Below, one piece after another: positions 17,278 to 25,125 of a stretch of 64,000 nucleotides of DNA. Source of the DNA: Planctomycetota bacterium. Lineage in GTDB: Bacteria > Planctomycetota > Brocadiia > SM23-32 > JAKLEA01. How positions within the stretch are numbered: position 1 is the stretch's first letter; each line of letters begins with the position of its first letter. The position numbers and the translations under genes were made by a program. Location of the stretch: NCBI GenBank assembly GCA_022711755.1, contig JAKLEA010000015.1:62001-126000 (forward strand), in the 5' to 3' direction. The notes beneath the pieces are model-generated. The model was not told the origin of the DNA. It was given only the letters and a program-made list of their open reading frames with translations, and made no database searches.

Positions 17278-19619
17278 AGGGGATACCGGGACTTTCGCGC
17301 GATCCTGGATGTGCTTCCGCGTCGGCTGGCGGTCTGGCCGAGTCTCCTGGCCCAGTCAGAACAGCGGCGGCCCTTTTCCTGATGGCCTTCGGTTACGCTC
17401 TTCTTTCTGTTTGCCTTTTCAGGGTCGTGAGCCTGGTTTTTACGGGGACGGCCTTTTTTGTGTTCTATTTTGCGGTCGGAATGCCTGTCGGCGGCTGGTT
17501 TGCCCGGAAACGGAGGGAAAGGTCGGGGGAATTCCTGTCCCTCACAATCCTTGCGCTCGTTCCCGTATCAGCGGGACTTCCATTGCTGGCATGGCTTAAT
17601 GCTCAGGCGCCGGACTATTATGAGATTGCCTATCTTACAGGGCGAGTTCCCGTTTCGCGATTCTGGGCGCTGCTGCTGTATCAGACGGCTGTGACTTTCC
17701 CCTTCTTCGCGCTCTGGGGAGCGGCGGAGTTTATCGGTTTCGAGGCGGCTATGCGCCAGGGAAGACTCAGGAGGGGATTCTACCTCATTTTCGTCTGGGC
17801 GCTGGTGGCCGCGATGGCGTTCGGGCAGTGGAGCGTGCCCCGATGGGGATGGCTCACGACGGTAGCAGTCGTTCCTGTAATTGGATTGCTGGCAAGGGAT
17901 ATTCTGGCGATCAGGGCAGTTCCGGCGATGAGACGCATTGGAGGATATGTTGTTGCGTTTGCCGTCTTTGCCGTGGTCGGTTCAGCGGAAATTCCATTCC
18001 AGTCGGCGATCCTGCCAAAAGGATTTAACCGTCCGAGTGATCCAATACGGAATGGCCGGCATCCTCTTCTTGGTGTTCCACTCCAAACCGCGGAACCGGC
18101 CGGAATCGAGCATATGGAATGGGGCAAGTTCTGCCACTTTGCGACGCTTTCCTGCGCCGGGGAGCTATATGGCTATTACGATGGCGTTGTCATCTGGTGG
18201 GTGGCTCCGCGCCTCACGCGGACCTACCGGATAAGCGTGGAAGCTCAGACCTTCGGCATGTTGCCGCCCGGCTGCGACATCTGTCTTATTGGCGCAGGTG
18301 GCGGTAAACAGATAAAGATGGCGCTGGAAACCAATCCGCGCCGGGTGGTCGCCATCGAGGTCGTTCCAGAGGTTGTCGAGTATTTCAGGAACGAAGGAGC
18401 GCAATTCAATGGAGGCGCCTACCTTGATCCGCGCGTGGAGGTCGTGGTCGGGGACGGACGCCGTTACCTGGAGAGAACATCCGAGAAATTCGACCTGATA
18501 ATGCTGCCAAACACGGAGTCTTACGTCGCCGCGTTCCGCGGGGTGTTTGATCCCGGCGAAAGCCTGCACACAGTGGAGTCCATGCGCCTCATCCGCGAAA
18601 GGCTCAAGTCCGGCGGGGTGGCCGCCGTAGTGAAAGGCATTGACGTAAATAAAAGACTCTATGACATTTACGCTCGAACAATGCGCCGGGCCGGCATGGG
18701 CGTGGAGGGCTGGCACAGAGAAAAGTACGAAAGCGAGATATGGCGTTGGGAGGCGTTTGTGCTGCTGGGATGGTCCGGTGAGCCGCGATTCCGCATCACG
18801 GACGCCGGGGCGCGCGTGCTGAGTGGGGAAAGATTTTCGACTCATCCGGATGTGGGCATGGGGGACGGGCCGTTCCTGGCAGATGATTCTCCGTGGATCA
18901 TGGCTGTGTTCGGGAACATCTTTGAGAAGCGGACGCTGCAACTCAGTCTGGGAATTCTCGGGATTCTGGGCATTACTGGTTGCGCAGCGCTGGCGGCATC
19001 GGCGGCCCGAAAGAAATCTGAAGGCGCGGCGTCAGGAGAGCGGAATGGAACTGCCATTCTCCTGGTGGTGGCCGGGATCGCGGTCGGCGCGAACTTCGTC
19101 TGTCTGGAGAATGCCGTGATCCTGTGGCTCGTGCGGAACATGTATAACCCGCTTGAGGCTTTTTTTGTGGGTTCGGCGATCTTCCTGTTGGCGTGGGGGG
19201 CGGCCAGCCTCGCGTTGAAATGGTGGAAGATCGCTGCATTGGCTGGCGCGGCGGGCGCGTTTGGGCTGGCCATCGTCGCCGCCCGGTGGAACGGCGGGAC
19301 GTCCGCCTTGTGCCTGTGCGCGCTGTCTTTCGCGGGCGGCATATTCTTCCCGCTGCTGGCGATAGCCTTCCAGCGAAGGCTGCTGGACCTTTTTGTGGCG
19401 GACGCATTCGGGGCGGTTCTCGGGGGGTTGGTCGCCATATGGCTGCCGCTTATTCATGGGGCGGATTCACTGTTTCTGGCGGTCCCGCTCGTCTGGCTCC
19501 TGGCGCTGCTCATGACCGGGCTGGCAGTCTCGCAGAGCGGAATATCCGGGAAAAGGCGGCAACGCCATGCGGAAAAAGTTGTTGCCTCCGGTGTATTGGA
19601 TAATAAAGATATGCTATAA
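17274..19619 (+). CDS. polytopic membrane protein with spermidine-synthase-like domain (copy 2, paralogue)
   Basis: 781 residues, GTG start overlapping the previous stop by 4 bases. It is collinear with copy 1 over nearly its whole length (shared AALFxMAFGYALLSVCLF, FFALWGAAEF, LWALVAAMAFGQWS-like, CLIGxGGGKQ, DPRVEVVVGDGRRYLE, IMLPNTESYVAAF, GESLHTVESMR, VKGIDVNKRLYD), so the pair arose by tandem duplication followed by clear divergence. The same acidic catalytic position is replaced (LPNTE). It has the same N-membrane, Rossmann, C-membrane architecture. Coupled translation suggests the two proteins act together, perhaps as a heterodimer. Substrate unknown; polyamine synthesis is only the nearest named family. 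Confidence 0.75.
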   Translation: MKGIPGLSRDPGCASASAGGLAESPGPVRTAAALFLMAFGYALLSVCLFRVVSLVFTGTAFFVFYFAVGMPVGGWFARKRRERSGEFLSLTILALVPVSAGLPLLAWLNAQAPDYYEIAYLTGRVPVSRFWALLLYQTAVTFPFFALWGAAEFIGFEAAMRQGRLRRGFYLIFVWALVAAMAFGQWSVPRWGWLTTVAVVPVIGLLARDILAIRAVPAMRRIGGYVVAFAVFAVVGSAEIPFQSAILPKGFNRPSDPIRNGRHPLLGVPLQTAEPAGIEHMEWGKFCHFATLSCAGELYGYYDGVVIWWVAPRLTRTYRISVEAQTFGMLPPGCDICLIGAGGGKQIKMALETNPRRVVAIEVVPEVVEYFRNEGAQFNGGAYLDPRVEVVVGDGRRYLERTSEKFDLIMLPNTESYVAAFRGVFDPGESLHTVESMRLIRERLKSGGVAAVVKGIDVNKRLYDIYARTMRRAGMGVEGWHREKYESEIWRWEAFVLLGWSGEPRFRITDAGARVLSGERFSTHPDVGMGDGPFLADDSPWIMAVFGNIFEKRTLQLSLGILGILGITGCAALAASAARKKSEGAASGERNGTAILLVVAGIAVGANFVCLENAVILWLVRNMYNPLEAFFVGSAIFLLAWGAASLALKWWKIAALAGAAGAFGLAIVAARWNGGTSALCLCALSFAGGIFFPLLAIAFQRRLLDLFVADAFGAVLGGLVAIWLPLIHGADSLFLAVPLVWLLALLMTGLAVSQSGISGKRRQRHAEKVVASGVLDNKDML

Positions 19620-19620
19620 T
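19612..19620 (+). promoter_or_regulatory. extended -10 promoter candidate for the hybrid histidine kinase
   Basis: TGCTATAAT, a perfect TGn-TATAAT extended -10, overlaps the stop codon of the preceding gene and lies 97 bases before the kinase start. No good -35 is seen, as allowed for extended -10 promoters. Confidence 0.45.
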
Positions 19621-19716
19621 TCTGACAGGCGGGGGTAATTCGCATGCAATCCTGCTTGCGATTTCTTGAAGTTCCAAGCAGGTGCGCATGAGCATTGAAA
19701 GGCCAGACCGCAAGTC

Positions 19717-22434
19717 ATGTACGAATCTGCCAGGAAAACGACACATCTGCTTCTCGTTGACGACGACGAGTTCCAAGTCCGACTCTTGTCCCGGATATTC
19801 GAGAAGCATTCGGAGAGATTCCGCTTTGTTCCAGTCTCAAGCCTTGCGCAGGCGGTGGCAGAGATCGCGGCGCGGATGCCTGATATTGTCATCGCAGACC
19901 TTCGTCTTCCGGACGGTTCGGGAACCGAGCTTCTGAAAGGCGAATGGAGAGATAAGTTTCCGATAGTCATCATGACCGGCTACGGCGATCAGGCAGAGGC
20001 CGTCAACGCCATGAAGTCGGGGGCGGCGGATTACATTGTAAAATCCCCGCAGTCCCTGCAGGACATGCCGATTGCGGCGGAAAGGGCGCTGCGGGAATGG
20101 GAAAACGTCCGGGAAAGGGATCGGGCGGAGAGCGCCCTGCGTGAGAGCGAGGGGAAGTACCGCACGCTGGTCGAGACAGCAGGGGAAGGTATTGTCACGA
20201 TCACAAGGGAAGGGCGGTTGCTCTTCCTGAATGCGCAGGCCGCGCAGGGCCTAGGCGGGAAGCCCGAAGACTTTATAGGCCGAAACATCATGGAACTGAT
20301 TCCGCCGGAGCAGTTGACCGGATTATTGGCGATTCGGGATGAGTTGCTGGGGGCCGGCAAGAGAACCACCGTGGAATTCTCCGTCACGCTGGGCGGGGAG
20401 GAAAAGTGGTTTCGAACAAGCATACAGCCGATTAAGGATGAAAATGGAGAGTTTTCATCCCTGCTGGCGATCGCAACTGACATAACGGACATCAAGCGCG
20501 CAGAAAAGGCGCTCCGCGAATCCGAATTGTTCCTGCGATCCGTGCTCGACGGGCTTTCTGCTAACATAGCAATTGTGAACGAGGCGGGGGAGATAATCGC
20601 CGTGAACAAGGCATGGCGCAATTTCGTCCGCGAAAATCCTCCCGTGACAATCAACGTCTGCGAAGGCGCCGATTACCTTAACGTTTGCGACTCGGCGCAG
20701 GGGCCGGACGCCGGAACCGCAATGGAGTTTGCGGCGGGGATCAGAGACGTCCTGGCCGGGCGCGCGGCAAGGTTCGAGAAGGAATATTCCTGCCATTCGC
20801 CGACGGAGGAGCGATGGTTCATCGGTAGGGTGACGAAGTTTCCCGGCGACGGCCCGCCCAAGGCTGTAATCGCGCACGAGAACATCACGGCCAGACGAAA
20901 GGCAGAGGACGCGTTGGCCGCAGAGAAGGAACGATTGTCGGTTACGCTCCGATCCATCGGCGACGGCGTGATTGCGACGAACCTTGAAGGCCGGATCGCG
21001 CTGATGAACGGGGGGGCGGAGGACATATCCGGCTGGAAGCAGTCCGAGGCGGCGGGTAGGCCGTTGAGCGAGGTGCTGGTGATTCTGAACGGCCAGACGA
21101 GGGAACAGGTCGGCGATCCCGTGCGCCTTGTGCTGGAAGCCGGTGAAGCGATCGGCTTCGGGGAGAACTGCCTTGTGATCCGCAGGGACGGGACGGAGAT
21201 TCTGATATCCGAAAAGGGCGCGCCGATACGCGACGCGGCGGGGAAAGTCAGCGGGGTCATCATTGTCTTCAGAGACGTAACTCAAGAGACGAGGATGGAA
21301 GAAGAGCTTGACAAGGCTCAACGGCTTGACGCCCTGGGCTTTCTGGCCGGCGGCATCGCGCACGATTTCAATAACATCCTGACCGGGATTCTCGGCAACA
21401 TCTCACTGGCCCGGAGTCTGGCCAAAGGCGGCGACGAGAAGGTTCTCAAACGGCTTCAGGAGGCGGAAAAGGCCTGTGGCGCCGCCAAAGACCTGACACG
21501 GAAACTTTTGACATTTGCCCGCGGCGGCGCTCCACGGCGCGAGCCTGCATTCATCCAGAAGGCGATCCGCGACGCGGCGGACCTCGCATTGCGCGGCGCG
21601 TCATCCGGATGCCGCTTCAATATTCAGGCGGATTTGAAAGCGGTCAACGCCGACATGACGCAATTGTCGCAGGTCGTCAACAACCTTGTCCTCAACGCTG
21701 TTCAAGCATCGGAGACGGGGCAGGACATTGAGGTGACCGCGGCAAACACTCGATTGGATGAGACAAGCGGCGTTCCGCTTCCGCCGGGCGAATATGTCAT
21801 GATCGAGGTTCGCGACCACGGCTGCGCAATCCCCGCTGAAATTGCGAATAAGATATTCGATCCGTTCTTCACTACAAAGGACGGCCACAGCGGGCTTGGG
21901 CTGACATCGGCGTTTTCGATCGTGCGGCGGCACGGGGGGCACATAGCCGTCGAATCGCGGACTGATGAAGGCGCCAGATTCAGCGTCTTCCTGCCGGTTT
22001 CAGAGGATCAGCCGCGAGACGAAGAGATTCCCGAAAGACCTGCCGGTCCGGGAAAGGGACGTGTTCTTGTAATGGACGACGATGAGGTCGTTCTCGACGT
22101 TGCGGGGGAACTGCTTGCCGAGTGCGGCTACCGGTCGGACAAGTCGCGCAACGGCGAGGAGGCCATCGCCCTTTATAAGGCCGCCATGGACGCCGGACTA
22201 GCGTATGACGCGGTAATAATGGACCTGACGGTGCGCGGGGGGATGGGCGGCGAGCGGGCAGTGCGCGAGATATTGCGGCTGGACCCCGGCGCGCGGGCGA
22301 TAGTCGCTAGCGGTTACGCGAACGCCCCCGTCATGGCGCACTTCAGGCAATACGGCTTTGTCGGCTGTGTGTCAAAGCCGTACATGATCGAGGAACTGAC
22401 GGCGGAACTGGCAAGGGTGATATCAGGGCGGTGA
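19717..22434 (+). CDS. hybrid sensor histidine kinase (REC-PAS-PAS-PAS-HisKA-HATPase-REC)
   Basis: 905 residues with no membrane segment, so cytoplasmic. The N-terminal receiver (residues 8-125) has VDDDE, phospho-acceptor Asp61 and Lys in YIVKSP. Three PAS-like modules follow (about 140-255, 268-390, 400-525). The HisKA box GIAHDFNN has phospho-acceptor His549, and the HATPase has N box NNLVLNA, a G1 region DHGCAI at 700-705 and G2 HSGLGLTSAFSI. The C-terminal receiver has MDDDE, Asp836 and Lys in VSKPY. The second Gly of the G1 motif (DxGxG) is Ala here. Input is likely redox or small molecules through PAS, plus an upstream phosphorelay into the N-terminal REC. No dedicated output regulator is adjacent. 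It ends 16 bases from convergent tatD. Confidence 0.88.
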   Translation: MYESARKTTHLLLVDDDEFQVRLLSRIFEKHSERFRFVPVSSLAQAVAEIAARMPDIVIADLRLPDGSGTELLKGEWRDKFPIVIMTGYGDQAEAVNAMKSGAADYIVKSPQSLQDMPIAAERALREWENVRERDRAESALRESEGKYRTLVETAGEGIVTITREGRLLFLNAQAAQGLGGKPEDFIGRNIMELIPPEQLTGLLAIRDELLGAGKRTTVEFSVTLGGEEKWFRTSIQPIKDENGEFSSLLAIATDITDIKRAEKALRESELFLRSVLDGLSANIAIVNEAGEIIAVNKAWRNFVRENPPVTINVCEGADYLNVCDSAQGPDAGTAMEFAAGIRDVLAGRAARFEKEYSCHSPTEERWFIGRVTKFPGDGPPKAVIAHENITARRKAEDALAAEKERLSVTLRSIGDGVIATNLEGRIALMNGGAEDISGWKQSEAAGRPLSEVLVILNGQTREQVGDPVRLVLEAGEAIGFGENCLVIRRDGTEILISEKGAPIRDAAGKVSGVIIVFRDVTQETRMEEELDKAQRLDALGFLAGGIAHDFNNILTGILGNISLARSLAKGGDEKVLKRLQEAEKACGAAKDLTRKLLTFARGGAPRREPAFIQKAIRDAADLALRGASSGCRFNIQADLKAVNADMTQLSQVVNNLVLNAVQASETGQDIEVTAANTRLDETSGVPLPPGEYVMIEVRDHGCAIPAEIANKIFDPFFTTKDGHSGLGLTSAFSIVRRHGGHIAVESRTDEGARFSVFLPVSEDQPRDEEIPERPAGPGKGRVLVMDDDEVVLDVAGELLAECGYRSDKSRNGEEAIALYKAAMDAGLAYDAVIMDLTVRGGMGGERAVREILRLDPGARAIVASGYANAPVMAHFRQYGFVGCVSKPYMIEELTAELARVISGR

Positions 22435-22450
22435 CGGTTTCGAACGGGGA

Positions 22451-23227
22451 TTACGCCAGTTTGAAGACCCGTCCGGCGTTTGCGGTGGTTACGGTTGCGG
22501 CATCCTCTTCGCTCATGCCCATGAGCCGCGCCAGAACGCCCAGAACGTGGACGACGAGGGCCGGCTCGTTCCTGCGAACTGTGTTCCTGTGAGGCTCAGG
22601 GGTAAGGAACGGGCAGTCGGTTTCCAGCATGAGCCTGTCTGGAGGAATGCCGGCCACTGCCTTTCGCAGGTCGTCGTTGCCGCGATACGTCAGCGAGCCG
22701 CCGACCGAGAATGACATGCCCAGAGCGACCGCGCGCGCGGCGTCCCGCGCATTCCCGGAAAAGCAGTGCCAGACCAGTGATACTCCATCTCCGGCGCGTC
22801 CTTCCAGAAGCTTGAGCGCATCCTGCGCAGCGTCCCGTATGTGCAGAACAGCCGGTTTGCCCGCGGCTCGCGCAAGGTCCAGATGTTTGAGGAAGTACCT
22901 GCTCTGTAGTTCCCTGGGAGAACCGTCCCGATAGAAATCCAGCCCGGTTTCGCCCACGGCAACGACTTCCGGCAGCCCTGCAAGCTCCGCCAGCGCGTCC
23001 CAGTCTCTGTCCGCAATCGCTGAAAGATCGTTCGGATGAATCCCCACGGCGGCGTAGACCCCTGTGTAAGTCCGGGCTATCTCAATAGCTTTTCGAGAGC
23101 GCTCCAGGGATGCGCCAACGGTTATGACGCGGGTCACTCCGGCGTTACAGGCGTTTGCTATGACCTGCGGAAGATCATCCTTGAAGCTTCTCCAGTCCAG
23201 GTGCGCATGAGTGTCAACGAGTTCCAT
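22451..23227 (-). CDS. tatD: TatD-family metal-dependent DNase
   Basis: 258 residues, the typical length. Metal-binding motifs in order: DTHAHLD, ETGLDF, HIRDA, HCFSGN and ETDCPFLTP. The family has 3'-5' DNA exonuclease or deoxyribonuclease activity linked to DNA repair and quality control; it is not part of the Tat translocase. Last gene of the ffh-rpsP-trmD-rplS-yraN cluster on this strand, 26 bases after yraN. Confidence 0.92.
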   Translation of the reverse strand: MELVDTHAHLDWRSFKDDLPQVIANACNAGVTRVITVGASLERSRKAIEIARTYTGVYAAVGIHPNDLSAIADRDWDALAELAGLPEVVAVGETGLDFYRDGSPRELQSRYFLKHLDLARAAGKPAVLHIRDAAQDALKLLEGRAGDGVSLVWHCFSGNARDAARAVALGMSFSVGGSLTYRGNDDLRKAVAGIPPDRLMLETDCPFLTPEPHRNTVRRNEPALVVHVLGVLARLMGMSEEDAATVTTANAGRVFKLA

Positions 23228-23253
23228 ATCGGCGGCCTTTCAGCGTTTCAGCG

Positions 23254-23709
23254 TCAGGTAATGATCTGCGGGGCTTCGAGAGCGTCCGTGCGATAATCAT
23301 AGGAGAAGTTGCCGCTCGCCTCTTTTCGTATCCCCAGCACGTCAATCCTTGCGCCGATGTTCCGCTCCATCAGTTTCTTCGCGGCGATGTAATGCGCGGC
23401 GGCGGCCTTCAACCGAGTCTGCTTGGTCTCGCCGACTGCGGTGACCGGGTCCGGGGCGTCCGGTGAGGCTCGAAATTTCACCTCGACGAATACGACGGTT
23501 CCCCTGTGGAACGCGATGATGTCAATCTCACCCCGTGCGCAGGCGTAATTCCGCTCAAGTATTGTCAAACCTTTCGCGCGAAGGAACGCGGCGGCAAGAT
23601 TCTCTCCTTCATAGCCTGTTCCGGTTGCAGATTCTTTCCGGCGCTCCGGGGTTTTATGTCCGAAGGCTTTCAGATGCCCGGTGAGCATTTTCCTCAGGGG
23701 CGAGAACAC
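23254..23709 (-). CDS. YraN/UPF0102 family putative endonuclease
   Basis: 151 residues with a GTG start. The conserved core is GYEGENLAAAFL, LERNYACARGEIDII and VVFVEVKFR, containing the nuclease-like residues Glu, Asp, Glu and Lys of a Holliday-junction-resolvase-like fold. About 25 residues at the N-terminus exceed the usual family start; ATG at 23688 is an alternative start. YraN genes commonly sit beside rplS and rnhB, as here beside rplS, so position supports the call. Function in cells is not established for the family. Confidence 0.88.
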   Translation of the reverse strand: MFSPLRKMLTGHLKAFGHKTPERRKESATGTGYEGENLAAAFLRAKGLTILERNYACARGEIDIIAFHRGTVVFVEVKFRASPDAPDPVTAVGETKQTRLKAAAAHYIAAKKLMERNIGARIDVLGIRKEASGNFSYDYRTDALEAPQIIT

Positions 23710-23770
23710 GAAGATTCCCCCCGGGCCGCATCGCCGGGAGATCCGGCGGGGACGCGCTGCAACACGCCGC

Positions 23771-24124
23771 TTACTCCTTTGTTTCGAACTTTTCTTTTAT
23801 ACGGCTGGCCTTGCCGAGGCGTCCGCGGAGGTAGTAGAGCTTCGCCCTTCTGACGCTGCCCTGGCGCTTGACTTTCACCCAGAGCACCGCGGGGGAGTGC
23901 AGAGGGAACGTGCGCTCGACGCCCTCGTCCTGAACGATGCGGCGGACCTTGAATTTCTCGGCGATGCCCTTGCCGTAGCGGGCTATTACGACGCCGTTGA
24001 AGACCTGCGTGCGCTGCTTGTCGCCTTCGACGATCTGGACTCCCACGTCCACCTGGTCGCCGACCTTGAATTCCGGCAACTCGGTCTTCATCTGAGCCTT
24101 CTGGATGTCTTGAATGACGCCCAT
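23771..24124 (-). CDS. rplS: 50S ribosomal protein L19
   Basis: 117 residues, the usual size. Recognisable L19 blocks are FKVGDQVDVGVQIVEG, RTQVFNGVVIARYG, RRIVQDEGVERTFPLHSP and YYLRGRLGKASRIKEK. It binds 23S rRNA at the 30S-50S interface. It starts 3 bases after trmD, in the classical trmD-rplS order, so the two are co-transcribed. Confidence 0.97.
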   Translation of the reverse strand: MGVIQDIQKAQMKTELPEFKVGDQVDVGVQIVEGDKQRTQVFNGVVIARYGKGIAEKFKVRRIVQDEGVERTFPLHSPAVLWVKVKRQGSVRRAKLYYLRGRLGKASRIKEKFETKE

Positions 24125-24127
24125 TGT

Positions 24128-24838
24128 TTATCCTTTCTCCTTTTCCTCTTCGGGCAGAAGGTCGGCGCGCCTGAGTCGCGTGCGCAGGATAGCCTGCTCC
24201 CGACGCCATTGCGCGACCTTCGCGTGATCGCCCGAGAGAAGAATTTCCGGCACTTTCATTCCTCTGAACTCGGACGGCCTTGTGTAATGCGGGTATTCAA
24301 GCAACCCGCTTGTGAACGATTCATCCTTTGCGGAATCCGCGTCGCCCAGCACGCCGGGCAACAACCTTACGACTGCGTCAATCAGGACGAAGGCCGCGAA
24401 TTCACCGCCGCTGAGCACGTAGTCCCCGACGGAGATTTCGCATGGCCGCAGGCCCTCTCGAACGCGTTCGTCAAAGCCTTCGTAGTGACCGCAGACAATC
24501 AACAATCTGCGTTTCAGCGCAAGGTCCTCGACGCGCTTCTGTGTAAGTCTCTCGCCCTGCGGCGTCAGGAGTATCCTGAACGCCGGCTCCGGATCCTGCG
24601 CCTCCGCCGCTTCCACGCAGTGGAAAATTGGGTCCGGCTTCATGACCATTCCCGGTCCGCCGCCGTACGGCCTGTCGTCCACGCTCCTGTGGCTGTCCGT
24701 CGCGAAGTCGCGGATGTCGTGCAGGCGGTAGACGACCGCTCCCTTCCTCTCGGCGATGCCGGGGATGGAAGTCGAGAGCGCGGGGCGGAATATCTCCGGG
24801 AAGATCGTCAGGACGTCAACGCGCAGAGCCGCGCTCAT
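24128..24838 (-). CDS. trmD: tRNA (guanine-N1)-methyltransferase
   Basis: 236 residues. It methylates G37 of tRNAs using SAM. Hallmarks are RVDVLTIFPEIF, DDRPYGGGPGMVM, the SPOUT trefoil knot with LIVCGHYEGFDERV and ISVGDYVLSGGE, and the catalytic Asp region AKDESFTSGLLEYPHYTRP. The start overlaps the rpsP stop (ATGA). No rimM lies between rpsP and trmD, although it often does in other bacteria. Confidence 0.97.
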   Translation of the reverse strand: MSAALRVDVLTIFPEIFRPALSTSIPGIAERKGAVVYRLHDIRDFATDSHRSVDDRPYGGGPGMVMKPDPIFHCVEAAEAQDPEPAFRILLTPQGERLTQKRVEDLALKRRLLIVCGHYEGFDERVREGLRPCEISVGDYVLSGGEFAAFVLIDAVVRLLPGVLGDADSAKDESFTSGLLEYPHYTRPSEFRGMKVPEILLSGDHAKVAQWRREQAILRTRLRRADLLPEEEKEKG

Positions 24839-25089
24839 TTCTTTACGGCGATTCCAGCGTTGGCGAAGAACCTGGCTACCGTCCTGGTCGGCTGAGCGCC
24901 TTTCCCTAGCCAGTATTCCGCGCGCTCCTTGTTGAGCGACACCTTCTTGGAGTCGTCCTTTGCCAGCGGGTCGTAACTGCCCAGCACCTCAATGTCCGTT
25001 CCGTCGCGGCGCGTGCGCTGGTCGAAAACCGCGATGCGCCAGGACGGGCGGTTCGTGCGTCCGGTCCTTTTCAAACGAATCCTAACCAT
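24835..25089 (-). CDS. rpsP: 30S ribosomal protein S16
   Basis: 84 residues. The N-terminus MVRIRLKRTGRTNRPSWRI is the family hallmark, which decides the start: the ATG at 25089 has GGAG six bases upstream, whereas the two ATGs further upstream (frame start 25104) add residues absent from S16. It assists 30S assembly. It overlaps trmD by 4 bases and follows ffh by 36. Confidence 0.97.
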   Translation of the reverse strand: MVRIRLKRTGRTNRPSWRIAVFDQRTRRDGTDIEVLGSYDPLAKDDSKKVSLNKERAEYWLGKGAQPTRTVARFFANAGIAVKK

Positions 25090-25125
25090 CCATTGCTCCA
25101 TCAAAAAAAGGTTGCGTCAGGGGTC

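Noticed and set aside
14986..19619. Naming both membrane proteins speE (spermidine synthase)
   Set aside because: The expected acidic catalytic residues are replaced and the proteins have about fourteen membrane helices; only fold-level similarity is supported.
23681..24895. 404-codon plus-strand frame
   Set aside because: Antisense to yraN, rplS and trmD, which are certain genes; composition is that of a shadow frame.
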